Position numbers and translations under genes: made by a program | Shown: piece by piece, positions 45,380-54,761 of the stretch | Layout: each line of letters starts with the position of its first letter | How positions within the stretch are numbered: position 1 is the stretch's first letter | Notes under the pieces: model-generated | What the model was told of the DNA's origin: nothing | The model's database searches: none | The model's input: the letters and a program-made list of their open reading frames with translations, nothing else | Virus record (IMG/VR): IMGVR_UViG_3300042870_001850 | Span: 1 to 64,000 of that record | Reading direction: 5' to 3' (one strand) | Source of the DNA: a virus | DNA length: 64,000 nucleotides

Positions 45380-48300
45380 TGGCTGGAGCAAGAATTCAAC
45401 TAAAGAGGGCTACAGCATCTCAATGGACATCTGCAAACACTGTCCTATTTGCCGGTGAAATTGGATATGAAACAGACGCCAATAAGTTCAAAATTGGCGA
45501 CGGTACTACAGCGTGGACATCGCTTTCTTACTTCAATGGAAACTTGTCAGGATCAAACCTAAATGATCTTTTAGATGTAACTATCACGTCTGCAGCGAAC
45601 GGCGACTTCCTTCGTTGGAGCGGCACAGCATGGATCAATGACGCAGTTAATCTTGGAACTGATACAGCAGGCTCATTTGTTGAAAGTCTTATTGCTGGTA
45701 CAGGTGTAACACTCACAAACAATAGCGGTGAAAGCTCCACACCAACAATTGCAATTGGTCAATCTGTAGCAACAAACACAACTCCAACATTTGCTGGATT
45801 GACTCTCAATGGCAACATTACTTTTGAAGGTACAACTGCTGACGATTTCGAGACAGTACTCGCGATTACCGACCCAACAGCGGATAGAACAATCACAATC
45901 CCTGACGCGACTGGAACAGTTGCCTTAAATGGCTCAATTGCTCTAGGTACAGACACAACTGGTAACTATGTCAATGACGTAACTGCCGGCACGGGCGTAA
46001 CGGTAACTCATACACCTGGCGAAGGCTCATCTCCTACAGTGGCGATTGGGCAGAGCGTTGCAACGTCTGCTTCACCAACATTTGCTAACGTCACTATTAG
46101 CTCTGTCCCAACAAGTGACACACATGCTGCAACAAAAGCGTATGTCGACTACCACGCGGCAGGAATTGTATGGCATGACGCCGTTAAATTGGCAACAAAC
46201 GCCGTGCTTCCAGGAACACCTACGTATAGCAATGGAACATCGGGTGTAGGCGCAACATTAACCGCAACCGCGAATGCGCGTCTTAGCATTGATGGAGCTA
46301 ACGCAACAACAAATGACAGAGTTCTTGTCAAAGATCAAGCCGACGCAACACAAAACGGTGTGTACAAAGTAACAGCTCAAGGCAGCGTAAGCGTGCCGTA
46401 CGTCTTAACAAGAGCGACAGACTTTGATACAAGCACGCCGTACGAAATCATCGGCGTAACCGGAGACGCAGTTTATATTTCTAGCGGCTCGTATAACGCT
46501 AATCAAGGATACATCACGACTTCAACCGGCACAGGCACTGACGGCGCGCACGTTCTCGGGACTGACAATTTGACGTTTAGCCAATTTACTGGTACAGCAA
46601 CATTTAGTGCTGGAACAGGTATCGCAATTAGCGGTAACACAATTAACGTACAAACAGCAAATGCTGGTCGCATAGTTGTCAATGCTGATGACATTGATCT
46701 TGCAACTGTCACCCGCACAGACACAAGCGGTTCTGCCGGTAAGTCATTTGTTCAATCATTTACAACTGACTCATATGGCCGAGTAACCGGTGCTGTAACA
46801 GCAGACACTGCAATTACTCTTGGCACTGATACGTCTGGTAGCTATGTAGAAAGTCTTACCGCAGGCACCGGCATTACACTAAGTAATAACAGCGGCGAAG
46901 GCGCTAGCCCGACAGTAGCGGTAACCGCAAACACGTATGACGCGTACGGCGCGTCGTCGACTCATGCAGGTTTAACAGAAGCACATGGTGCGACAGGCGC
47001 AGTAGTGGGAACGACAAATACTCAGACCCTTACCAACAAAACTCTGACATCTCCAAAAGTAAATGAAGATGTTGTACTGACTTCTACAGCAACTGAACTT
47101 AACATTCTTGACGGTGCGACTCTTTCAACAACCGAACTTAACTATGTTGACGGTGTCACAAGTGCTATTCAGACTCAACTTGATGCAAAAGCACCTTTAG
47201 CGTCGCCAACATTTACCGGCTCGGTCACACTTCCTGACAACACGGTTGCTCTTGGAACCAAGACAACTGGTGACTATGTAGCAACAATAACGGGTGGAAC
47301 TGGTGTTAGTTCAACAGCCGCAACAACTGGTGAGGGAACAACCCACACACTGTCCATTGGTCAAGCGATCGCAACAACAGATTCACCAACCTTTGCAGGA
47401 CTTACCGTCAACGGAGCAAGCGTTGTCTTTGAAGGTGCAACTGCAAACGACTTTGAGACTACTCTTTCCGTAACAGATCCAACAGCGGATAGAACAATCA
47501 CAATCCCTGACGCGACTGGGACAGTTGCCCTTACCTCGGATGTTACGACTCACGCAAACCTGACAGAAGCACATGGTGCAACTGGTGCAGTAGTTGGGAC
47601 AACGAACACTCAAACACTTACTAATAAAACACTGACATCACCAAAAATCAACGAAGATGTTGTACTGACTTCTACGGCAACAGAATTAAACTATGTTGAT
47701 GGCGTTACAAGTGCCATTCAGACCCAACTTGATGCAAAGGCACCGCTCGCGTCGCCAACATTTACTGGTACACCAACACTGCCAACAGGCACTATTGCTA
47801 CAACACAGACTGCTGCAAATAGCACAACCGCAGTTGCTACTACTGCGTTTGTTACAACTGCAGACAACCTCAAAGCAAACATCGACTCACCGACATTTAC
47901 TGGAACAGTTGCTGGAATAACAAAGACAATGGTCGGTCTCGGCAATGTTGACAACACTGCAGACACTGCAAAGCCAGTGTCAACGGCACAGCAGACAGCT
48001 CTTGATCTTAAAGCAAATATTGCTTCACCAACTTTTACTGGTACGGTTACACTTGCTGCTGATCCAGGTTCTGCGCTTCAAGCAGCAACAAAGCAGTATG
48101 TTGACAACGTTGTCTCTGGAGTAAACTTCCATGAGTCAGTAGTTGCAGCGACAACTGGCAATCTCGCTGGAACATACAACAATGGAACCAGCGGTGTAGG
48201 CGCAACAATTACAAAAGCAACAAATGGTTCAATTGGAACTATTGACGGTGCAACAGTAATTGTTGGAAGCAGAATTCTTCTCAAGTCGCAGACTGATCCA

Positions 48301-49365
48301 AAAGAAAATGGTATTTATACCGTTACCGCAGTTGGAAGCGTCAGCGCTCCTTGGGTGGTAACCAGAGCAACTGATGCAGACAACAACCCATCAGGTGAAA
48401 TGGAAAATGGAGACTTCTGCTTCGTAACTGGTGGTTCAACTAACTCTGGCTACGGATACATCAATAACTCTACTGCAAGCCCAATTGTCATTGGAACTGA
48501 CGACATTACTTACGCAGTATTCAATGCGGCTCAAGTCGTCACTGGAGGCACTGGTCTAGCGTTTGATGGGAATATTCTCAATGTTGGAACTGCATCAACC
48601 AGCAGAATTGTTGTCAACGCAGACAACATTGATCTCGCCTCTGGAGTTGCCACAATCGGCACCTACAAGTCAGTAACAGTTGATACCTACGGCCGAGTAA
48701 CTGCTGGAACAAACCCAACAACGCTTTCTGGATACGGCATCACTGACGCAGCGCCAATCAATGACGCATCATTTACGGGAACATTCTCTGCTCCTTCTGG
48801 AACTATCACTAGCACGATGATTGCCGATGGAACTATCGTCAACGGCGACATCAATGCTTCTGCAGGCATCGCGCTTAGCAAACTTGCTACAAGCACCGCC
48901 GGTAACATTATTGTCTACAACTCGTCTGGTGTTCCGACAGCAGTAGCAGAAACAGGAGACGTCACAATCTCCGACACTGGCGTTACAGCAATTGGCACAG
49001 GAGTAATCGTCAACGCGGATGTTTCCACAACTGCAGCAATTGACCTTGGTAAACTGGCTGATATTTCAACTAACGCGCAAACAGCAAGCTACACACTCGT
49101 CTTGGCAGACAAGAATAAGCTAGTTGAAATGAGTGTCGCTTCTGGAAACACTTTAACAGTTCCGCCAAACGTAGATGTTGCATTCCCAGTAGGTTCTCAA
49201 ATTAGAGTTCTTCAAACAAACACTGGTCAATGCACACTTACTGCAGGCGCTGGTGTTACGATAAATGGTACGCCAGGTCTTAAGCTTAGAACTCAGTGGG
49301 CATCTGCTACACTGATTAAACGAGCAACAAATACTTGGGTAGCAGTAGGAGACCTTTCAGCATGA
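45379..49365 (+). CDS. Long tail-fibre protein (1328 aa)
   Basis: The N-terminus ARIQLKRATASQWTSANTVL with GEIGYETDANKFKIGDGTT is a common phage fibre attachment module. The body is built from internally repeated beta modules: LGTDTTGNYV..AGTGVT, TNTQTLTNKTLTSPKxNEDV and SPTFTGTV. The C-terminal region is smaller beta strands (VGSQIRVLQTNTGQCTLTAG). Likely trimeric receptor-binding fibre. Overlaps the next gene as ATGA. Confidence 0.8.
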   Translation: MAGARIQLKRATASQWTSANTVLFAGEIGYETDANKFKIGDGTTAWTSLSYFNGNLSGSNLNDLLDVTITSAANGDFLRWSGTAWINDAVNLGTDTAGSFVESLIAGTGVTLTNNSGESSTPTIAIGQSVATNTTPTFAGLTLNGNITFEGTTADDFETVLAITDPTADRTITIPDATGTVALNGSIALGTDTTGNYVNDVTAGTGVTVTHTPGEGSSPTVAIGQSVATSASPTFANVTISSVPTSDTHAATKAYVDYHAAGIVWHDAVKLATNAVLPGTPTYSNGTSGVGATLTATANARLSIDGANATTNDRVLVKDQADATQNGVYKVTAQGSVSVPYVLTRATDFDTSTPYEIIGVTGDAVYISSGSYNANQGYITTSTGTGTDGAHVLGTDNLTFSQFTGTATFSAGTGIAISGNTINVQTANAGRIVVNADDIDLATVTRTDTSGSAGKSFVQSFTTDSYGRVTGAVTADTAITLGTDTSGSYVESLTAGTGITLSNNSGEGASPTVAVTANTYDAYGASSTHAGLTEAHGATGAVVGTTNTQTLTNKTLTSPKVNEDVVLTSTATELNILDGATLSTTELNYVDGVTSAIQTQLDAKAPLASPTFTGSVTLPDNTVALGTKTTGDYVATITGGTGVSSTAATTGEGTTHTLSIGQAIATTDSPTFAGLTVNGASVVFEGATANDFETTLSVTDPTADRTITIPDATGTVALTSDVTTHANLTEAHGATGAVVGTTNTQTLTNKTLTSPKINEDVVLTSTATELNYVDGVTSAIQTQLDAKAPLASPTFTGTPTLPTGTIATTQTAANSTTAVATTAFVTTADNLKANIDSPTFTGTVAGITKTMVGLGNVDNTADTAKPVSTAQQTALDLKANIASPTFTGTVTLAADPGSALQAATKQYVDNVVSGVNFHESVVAATTGNLAGTYNNGTSGVGATITKATNGSIGTIDGATVIVGSRILLKSQTDPKENGIYTVTAVGSVSAPWVVTRATDADNNPSGEMENGDFCFVTGGSTNSGYGYINNSTASPIVIGTDDITYAVFNAAQVVTGGTGLAFDGNILNVGTASTSRIVVNADNIDLASGVATIGTYKSVTVDTYGRVTAGTNPTTLSGYGITDAAPINDASFTGTFSAPSGTITSTMIADGTIVNGDINASAGIALSKLATSTAGNIIVYNSSGVPTAVAETGDVTISDTGVTAIGTGVIVNADVSTTAAIDLGKLADISTNAQTASYTLVLADKNKLVEMSVASGNTLTVPPNVDVAFPVGSQIRVLQTNTGQCTLTAGAGVTINGTPGLKLRTQWASATLIKRATNTWVAVGDLSA
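45871..45924 (+). repeat. 54-bp direct repeat in the long fibre gene, copy 1
   Basis: Differs at about two positions from 47476-47529; encodes DPTADRTITIPDATGTVA. Evidence of module duplication or gene conversion inside the fibre. Confidence 0.7.
47476..47529 (+). repeat. 54-bp direct repeat in the long fibre gene, copy 2
   Basis: Partner of 45871-45924, 1605 bp apart and in frame; the larger NTQTLTNKTLTSPK module (around 47.0 and 47.6 kb) is duplicated too but more diverged. Confidence 0.7.
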
Positions 49366-50681
49366 GCATGACATCTGGTGACGTAGAGAGTGGTGGCAAA
49401 CAGCCGACTGCGCCCGTAATTGGCACACCAACTTGGGTATCGAGCACTGTCGCTTCAGTAGCTTTTACTCCGTCAACATATACTGGTAAAGGCACAATCT
49501 CTTACACAGTAACTGCAAGCTCTGGTCAAACTGGAACTGGATCTTCAAGTCCTATTCAAGTCACTGGGTTAACCGCTGGCTCAACAGTTACTTTCACTGT
49601 CACAGCTGTTTCAGTTACTGGCGTTCAGTCTAGTGCATCTGGCACAAGCGCATCGCTTGTCATGGGTATTGCTCCGTCTGCTCCAACAATCGGAACAGCA
49701 TCCATAGTCCAGAACGTCGATAGAAACATTGACGTCCCGTACACTGCAGGATCTACAGGAACCTCTGGCTCTGTAACATACACAGCCACTTCTTCTCCCG
49801 GCGGAATTACAGCAACTGGCGCGTCACCAATTCGCGTCTCTGGTCTTACAGCAGGCACTGCATACACATTTACAGTTACCGCGTCTACAATATACGGCAG
49901 CGCCGCATCTTCTGCATCTAACTCTGTGACTGCAGGAAACAGGCCATCAGGCCTAGCGGCTCCTACTGCTACAAACAACGGCCAGACCAGCGGCTACACT
50001 GTCAGTGTAGGTAGTTGGAGTGGAACAGGGTCAACTACAGGCTTCACTTTTACCGCTTCCACTGGTCAAACTATCAGTACAAGCGGCGGCAGCCCAAGCT
50101 ATTACGAATGGGCTATATCTCCTCTGGGCACCGCGCGAACATTTACGGCTACAGCGACAAACGCTTACGGTACATCGGCAGCATCTGCTGCGTCTGCTGC
50201 AGTGGCAAACGGGTTCAGGCCCGGAGGAAGCGGTGGCCAGTGGAGCAGTTTCTCCATCGCAGCAGGAAACGCCCTAGTAACAGTCACTTTTGCGATGAGT
50301 GCCGGTGGAACCGGAGCAGAAACGTATACTATTCGCGTACATAGAGTGAGTGACGGCGCTGTTATTTCCACTGTCAGTGGTGTCACTGCCTCACCGGTTA
50401 CTTTCACTGGTTTGACGAACGGCACTGCGTACTATGCCCGAGGAACTGCCGTAAACGCCTATGGCACTAGCCTAGACTTTCAGACAGGCAATGTCACCCC
50501 TGTTGCACCTCCGTATTTCCCTCCTTACTTTCCTCCGTATTTCCCTCCTTACTTTCCTCCGTACTTTCCTCCGTACTTTCCTCCGTATTTCCCTCCTTAC
50601 TTCCCACCTTACTTTCCTCCGTATTTCCCACCTTTCTTCCCACCGCACTTCCCACCTTTCTTCCCACCAGGATTTAAGTAA
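49362..50681 (+). CDS. Fn3-like fibre protein with C-terminal PPYF repeats (439 aa)
   Basis: Start set at ATG 49362, overlapping the fibre stop as ATGA. Three to four fibronectin-III-like or related beta domains (APSAPTIGTASI, SGLTAGTAYTFTVTAS, FTGLTNGTAYYARGTAVNAY). The protein ends in 14 tetrapeptides, ten PPYF then PPFF, PPHF, PPFF and PPGF, and a final Lys. A stiff polyproline-type tip or stalk is expected. The gene directly precedes the prolyl-hydroxylase-like array. Confidence 0.75.
   Translation: MSMTSGDVESGGKQPTAPVIGTPTWVSSTVASVAFTPSTYTGKGTISYTVTASSGQTGTGSSSPIQVTGLTAGSTVTFTVTAVSVTGVQSSASGTSASLVMGIAPSAPTIGTASIVQNVDRNIDVPYTAGSTGTSGSVTYTATSSPGGITATGASPIRVSGLTAGTAYTFTVTASTIYGSAASSASNSVTAGNRPSGLAAPTATNNGQTSGYTVSVGSWSGTGSTTGFTFTASTGQTISTSGGSPSYYEWAISPLGTARTFTATATNAYGTSAASAASAAVANGFRPGGSGGQWSSFSIAAGNALVTVTFAMSAGGTGAETYTIRVHRVSDGAVISTVSGVTASPVTFTGLTNGTAYYARGTAVNAYGTSLDFQTGNVTPVAPPYFPPYFPPYFPPYFPPYFPPYFPPYFPPYFPPYFPPYFPPFFPPHFPPFFPPGFK
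50508..50675 (+). repeat. 14-unit 12-nt tandem repeat encoding PPYF-type tetrapeptides
   Basis: 168 nt = 14 x 12. Units differ mostly at third codon positions (CCT/CCG/CCA, TAT/TAC, TTT/TTC), so the protein repeat is conserved while the DNA has drifted. Confidence 0.9.
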
Positions 50682-50708
50682 ATAGCAAATCACTTTCGCG
50701 AGTAGCAC

Positions 50709-51320
50709 ATGCACGACGACTACAAATTAGAAGCAGCAGATCCAGCTAACATTGTGATCATCGAAAACTTTATTTCTGCTGAACATCTTGATGCTATTTA
50801 TGACTATTGCTACAGCATCACTGAATGGGAATCTCAGTCTATTGCGCAAACTGATAAAATCAGCACGGGCGCAACGATGAAGAAGAATTCGCCAGAAGTC
50901 TATGACATAATGTCGTCATACCTAAATAAAGTGCAAAAGGCTGTTGAATATAAGTTCGGCAGAAAGCTAGAGCCAAGTGTGCCAGGTATTCGTCGCTGGG
51001 ATGCTGGAGAACGCCAAGGGCCGCATGCTGATGGAGAAACAGTGCACGGCGTCGCCACAGACACATATATTGTCGACTACGGTTCAATAATGTATATAAA
51101 TGACAACTACGACGGTGGAGAGCTTTACTTTCCAGCATATGGAATTGACTTTCAACCTAAAGCTGGAACACTTGCATTTTTTCCGTCAAGTACGTACTAC
51201 GTCCACGGCGTAAAAGAAGTGATTGCTGGCGTACGATACACTTCACCGCACTTTTGGGTCCCAACAAAACATAAACGACTAATTGAAATGACAAAAAATG
51301 AACAACAATCAGTCCATTAG
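50709..51320 (+). CDS. P4H-like 2OG-Fe(II) oxygenase, array gene 1 (203 aa)
   Basis: Prolyl-4-hydroxylase-type catalytic core: H106-A-D108 in GPHADG, a strand-loop MYINDNYDGGELYFP, distal H166 in YVHGV and R176 for 2-oxoglutarate. First enzyme after the PPYF-repeat gene, 27 nt downstream, with only a weak ribosome-binding site. No signal peptide, so it would act in the cytoplasm before virion assembly. Overlaps gene 2 by 23 nt. Confidence 0.88.
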   Translation: MHDDYKLEAADPANIVIIENFISAEHLDAIYDYCYSITEWESQSIAQTDKISTGATMKKNSPEVYDIMSSYLNKVQKAVEYKFGRKLEPSVPGIRRWDAGERQGPHADGETVHGVATDTYIVDYGSIMYINDNYDGGELYFPAYGIDFQPKAGTLAFFPSSTYYVHGVKEVIAGVRYTSPHFWVPTKHKRLIEMTKNEQQSVH

Positions 51321-52773
51321 ACCTATATACAATCTTCACATTCCTAGAACATCTGGCACTAATACGCTGTTTGCTCTGCAGCGAGAAATCGCGCGCATGC
51401 CAGAAGCTAATAAGAACAAACTAAATAAGCATAAAGAACCAGAGTACGCGGATCTTAATATGTATACTCCAGACGTCTTAGAGTTCATCTATGACCACGA
51501 CAAGATGAAGAATTATAACTACATCTCAGGACATTTTGCCACAAATCCAATACACGAAATCGACAACTTACTTACGTTTTCTATAGTGAGAAATCCAGTA
51601 GATCAGTTTGTAAGCACTATTGCGTACAGATGCATGACCGCGCGAGTGCCGTTTACTTCACACGAACTGGACCTGTACATAGATGGCATGTACAAAATAT
51701 GGGGAGAATTTGAAGGATTCTCTGGCATTGACAATCCGCAATCGCACTTTCTTTCACAAAAACTTGCCGCGTTCGAGCTAGAAAAAAGCAATAGGGGAAA
51801 CGGAAGCTTAAAAGGAATGGCATTTGTAGGCTCACCGCAAAGTCTTGCCGACGTTCGTCAATTTACAGATGACATGATCATTAGCACACTTGAGAATCGG
51901 CACATTACAATCGATAAAATAAATGTGGTACTGCAAAAACAATTCGGTATCACTATAGAAAACGATACAAGAAAAGTCAATAGCATTATGAAGCTTCGTT
52001 TTGAGATCTCTAAAGATCAAATGAAAAAGATGAAAGCCAAACTAGAACTTGACGAAGAAGTGTACCAGCACGTGAAACAGCAAGAGAAAAACGTGCCAAG
52101 TAGAATAAATAAAGCTAAAAAAGAGCCTCAACAAAAAGTCCAGTTGGCGCCACAAAAAGAGTCAATAGCGCAGATGTTTGGCACAGATTCTTCTATGATA
52201 CGCGTCATTGACAATTTTATTCCTAGCAACGATATCGAGAAGATCGTGGAAATGGCTTCTAAAATAACTGAATGGCGCCACGAAGAGCCTGGAACAGAGT
52301 GGCATGTACGGTTGTCGGATGCTGATAGCCTAGTTAAATTAAATTCAGATACTTACGGTATTCTTGAAACGTACGCAAGGGCAGCCAAGAATTGCGCAGA
52401 AGAACTGTTTAACTGCACTCTTAAGTTTAGAAAACCAGCGCTCGTAAGATGTATAGCAGGAATGCACCAACCGGAGCTGCACACTAACAAACAAAATCTA
52501 GACGGCTATCTTAAAGAAGGAATTGGCGACGGCGATCTGTCAGCTGTCATGTATCTCAATGACGACTTTGAAGGCGGCGAGCTCGTGTTCCCGCAGCACG
52601 ATGTGCGCGTAACACCCACAGCGGGGCGTATTGTAATCTATCCTGGGGACAACGCGTACCTCCACTACGTCGATCAGGTCACTGCCGGTGTTCGCTGGGC
52701 GTGTCCGCTATTCTTTTCAGTAGACGAAGAAGCATGTCAACACACAAAAGAACAAGAGAAAAAAGATGTCTAG
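51298..52773 (+). CDS. Sulfotransferase-like domain fused to P4H-like domain, array gene 2 (491 aa)
   Basis: Residues 1-240 resemble a PAPS-dependent sulfotransferase: LHIPRTSGTN (5' phosphosulfate loop, about 13-22), YISGHF, and FSIVRNPVDQFVS (3' phosphate loop, about 94-106). A charged linker (about 255-295) joins a P4H-like domain. There the first iron pair reads H395-T-N397 instead of HxD, while distal H456 and R466 remain. The Asp-to-Asn change could weaken iron binding or allow another chemistry. The fusion suggests hydroxylation and sulfation act on the same target. Confidence 0.7.
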   Translation: MNNNQSIRPIYNLHIPRTSGTNTLFALQREIARMPEANKNKLNKHKEPEYADLNMYTPDVLEFIYDHDKMKNYNYISGHFATNPIHEIDNLLTFSIVRNPVDQFVSTIAYRCMTARVPFTSHELDLYIDGMYKIWGEFEGFSGIDNPQSHFLSQKLAAFELEKSNRGNGSLKGMAFVGSPQSLADVRQFTDDMIISTLENRHITIDKINVVLQKQFGITIENDTRKVNSIMKLRFEISKDQMKKMKAKLELDEEVYQHVKQQEKNVPSRINKAKKEPQQKVQLAPQKESIAQMFGTDSSMIRVIDNFIPSNDIEKIVEMASKITEWRHEEPGTEWHVRLSDADSLVKLNSDTYGILETYARAAKNCAEELFNCTLKFRKPALVRCIAGMHQPELHTNKQNLDGYLKEGIGDGDLSAVMYLNDDFEGGELVFPQHDVRVTPTAGRIVIYPGDNAYLHYVDQVTAGVRWACPLFFSVDEEACQHTKEQEKKDV

Positions 52774-53389
52774 TCCATGGAAAATTGCACCAGGGCATTT
52801 TGGAGACTCTCCAGAAAACATTGTCACAATAGAGAACTTCGTTGAACTAGAAGATCTTAAAATTATTCAAGAGTTCTGCCCAACTATCAACGAGTGGAAT
52901 AACGAAAAAGAATCCGTGTATGCAGAAGATGGTACATGTCTTTACAATGCAGACTACTGGAATGATCGCCAGTGCAGCAATGATATTCTTGAAAGAATCA
53001 ATCCTCAGGTATGGAACATCATTGACAAATACATAACTAAAATGCAATTGGTCATTGAAGATAAGTTTAATTGCAAAGTAAGTTCTAGACCCCCAGTAAT
53101 CATGAAATGGCGGCCTGGAACTGAACAGCGCCCGCACGCAGACAAGCAATTAAACGATGGCCAACCGAACGCGTTCCCAGACTACGACCTCAACTCATTG
53201 ATTTACTACAATGACGACTTTGAAGGCGGTGATCTTTTCTATCCGCAACACGACATCGTAGTTCGCCCAAAACCTGGCCTCGCGGTGTTTCACCCAGGAG
53301 ATGTAAACTATCTTCACGGAGTGTCAATGGTAACGAGTGGATACCGATACACGACACCGTCTTTCTACACGATTGAAGAATTCATATGA
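52766..53389 (+). CDS. P4H-like 2OG-Fe(II) oxygenase, array gene 3 (207 aa)
   Basis: H124-A-D126, IYYNDDFEGGDLFYPQHDI, H184 and R194 are all in place. The closest-looking relatives are the second domains of genes 2 and 7: shared YxDDGxxLxNAxxW segment (YAEDGTCLYNADYWND) and HADKQ. Stop overlaps gene 4 as ATGA. Confidence 0.88.
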   Translation: MSSPWKIAPGHFGDSPENIVTIENFVELEDLKIIQEFCPTINEWNNEKESVYAEDGTCLYNADYWNDRQCSNDILERINPQVWNIIDKYITKMQLVIEDKFNCKVSSRPPVIMKWRPGTEQRPHADKQLNDGQPNAFPDYDLNSLIYYNDDFEGGDLFYPQHDIVVRPKPGLAVFHPGDVNYLHGVSMVTSGYRYTTPSFYTIEEFI

Positions 53390-53928
53390 TATTCGCAGTT
53401 ATATCAAATTTTATAGATAGAGAAACATGCAACAATCTTACTGATCTTTTATCTACTTGCGAGTGGGAATCAGTTGTAAGAAATGACGTTGACATTTTTA
53501 GCATAATGACAACTGATATTGACGAGATACACGCTATTGGATCAAAGCTGTGGAATGCGCTCGAGTCTCAGGTGTCTAAAGTAGCTAAACGTCAAATCGT
53601 AAAAGAAACGTCGGAGGCGGCACTAGCGTACACACGATATAGCACTGGCCAAGGACTAATGTGGCATTCTGATGGCGGTGACGGCGCGCAGACAAATACA
53701 TCAGGAAGAAAGATCGACGTCTCGGCTATTGTATACTTAAACGATGAGTATAGCGGTGGAGAGTTGTCTATGGCAAAAGCAAATAGCCGAGTAAACAACG
53801 TCTTTATGGTTAAGCCATCTACAGGGGACCTTGTCATAATTGATGGCGCAACGTGGCACGAGGCACTGCCAGTAGCTAGCGGAACAAAATACGTGATGTC
53901 TGCAAGATGGCAGCTAGATCAAGGATAG
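53386..53928 (+). CDS. P4H-like 2OG-Fe(II) oxygenase, array gene 4 (180 aa)
   Basis: Shortest member. H94-S-D96 in LMWHSDGGDG, VYLNDEYSGGELSMA, H158 and Lys168 (Lys instead of Arg for 2-oxoglutarate, as in collagen P4H). Its last codons are part of a 38-bp repeat that recurs before gene 6. Confidence 0.88.
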   Translation: MIFAVISNFIDRETCNNLTDLLSTCEWESVVRNDVDIFSIMTTDIDEIHAIGSKLWNALESQVSKVAKRQIVKETSEAALAYTRYSTGQGLMWHSDGGDGAQTNTSGRKIDVSAIVYLNDEYSGGELSMAKANSRVNNVFMVKPSTGDLVIIDGATWHEALPVASGTKYVMSARWQLDQG

Positions 53929-53940
53929 AACAGTTTTATG
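53903..53940 (+). repeat. 38-bp duplication scar, copy 1
   Basis: Covers the 3' end of array gene 4, the 9-nt gap and the ATG of gene 5; 36 of 38 bases match 54724-54761. Confidence 0.85.
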
Positions 53941-54702
53941 AGTACCCCAGCAAACCCTAACCACATAAAAATAATAGATAATTTCGTAGAACCAGAAGAT
54001 CTTGCAGTGCTCGACAACTTGTGTAGAAGCAATGCAGGCAACGTTTGGTGGAGTGAAAAAAGTATGCCAACGCAGGACTACGTGCATTTTGCACTCGGGG
54101 ATTACAAAGAGCATTGCGCTAAAGCCCGCAGCGAGGGGGCAAATGCAAATGTGCATCCGCTCTTGGGCAAGTACATGAACAAATTAAGAACAATTATTAG
54201 TTACGAAGCCGGGCATCAGCTTGTTCCGATATTTGATTTTTGTCGAATGGAGACACCTGTCGGTGGGTCTTGCCCTGGGCACACAGACTCAGAAGGCCAC
54301 GGTATAACTGGGACAGCGTTTCTTCCAGAGTACTCGCCGCTGCATGTCTATGAGCCAAACTTAATAGATATGTCGGCAAACATTTATGTTAATAACGATT
54401 TTGAAGGCGGTCAGCTCTACTTCGAGCAGTACGACCTCACTGTTAATCATACTCCCGGCCAACTCGTGTGGTTTCCCGGTTCGCATGAATACATGCATGG
54501 TGTTCATGAAATAAAGAGTGGCAGCCCTCGGTGGAATATTATTACTCATTTTGCACGGCCAAAATTGATAGAACTTCACAGTATGATCCACAACATGTAC
54601 GTAAAGCTCAATGAAGATCAAAAAGCCGAATTCCCAGTCTCCTGGGACATAAACACTCACATGCCACGTGGAATTCGTGGAGACAACAACTATGATTACT
54701 AG
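53938..54702 (+). CDS. P4H-like 2OG-Fe(II) oxygenase, array gene 5 (254 aa)
   Basis: H115-T-D117 in CPGHTDSEG, SANIYVNNDFEGGQLYFEQY, H187 in YMHGV and R198 (one residue farther than usual). Extended C-terminal helical tail (HSMIHNMYVKLNEDQKAEF). Clear tandem paralogue of gene 6 along its whole length: NFVEPEDL, NVHPLL, SYEAGH, ARPK. Confidence 0.88.
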   Translation: MSTPANPNHIKIIDNFVEPEDLAVLDNLCRSNAGNVWWSEKSMPTQDYVHFALGDYKEHCAKARSEGANANVHPLLGKYMNKLRTIISYEAGHQLVPIFDFCRMETPVGGSCPGHTDSEGHGITGTAFLPEYSPLHVYEPNLIDMSANIYVNNDFEGGQLYFEQYDLTVNHTPGQLVWFPGSHEYMHGVHEIKSGSPRWNIITHFARPKLIELHSMIHNMYVKLNEDQKAEFPVSWDINTHMPRGIRGDNNYDY

Positions 54703-54723
54703 TGCCATATTAAGCACAATCGT

Positions 54724-54761
54724 CAAGATGGCAGCTAGAACAAGGATAGAATAGTTTTATG
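54724..54761 (+). repeat. 38-bp duplication scar, copy 2
   Basis: Second copy of 53903-53940; here the gene-4 tail codons are non-coding debris between genes 5 and 6, showing the unit was duplicated in tandem. Confidence 0.85.

Noticed and set aside
50508-50675. CRISPR-like array because of short regular repeats
   Set aside because: No spacers: contiguous 12-nt units in frame encoding PPYF-type tetrapeptides.
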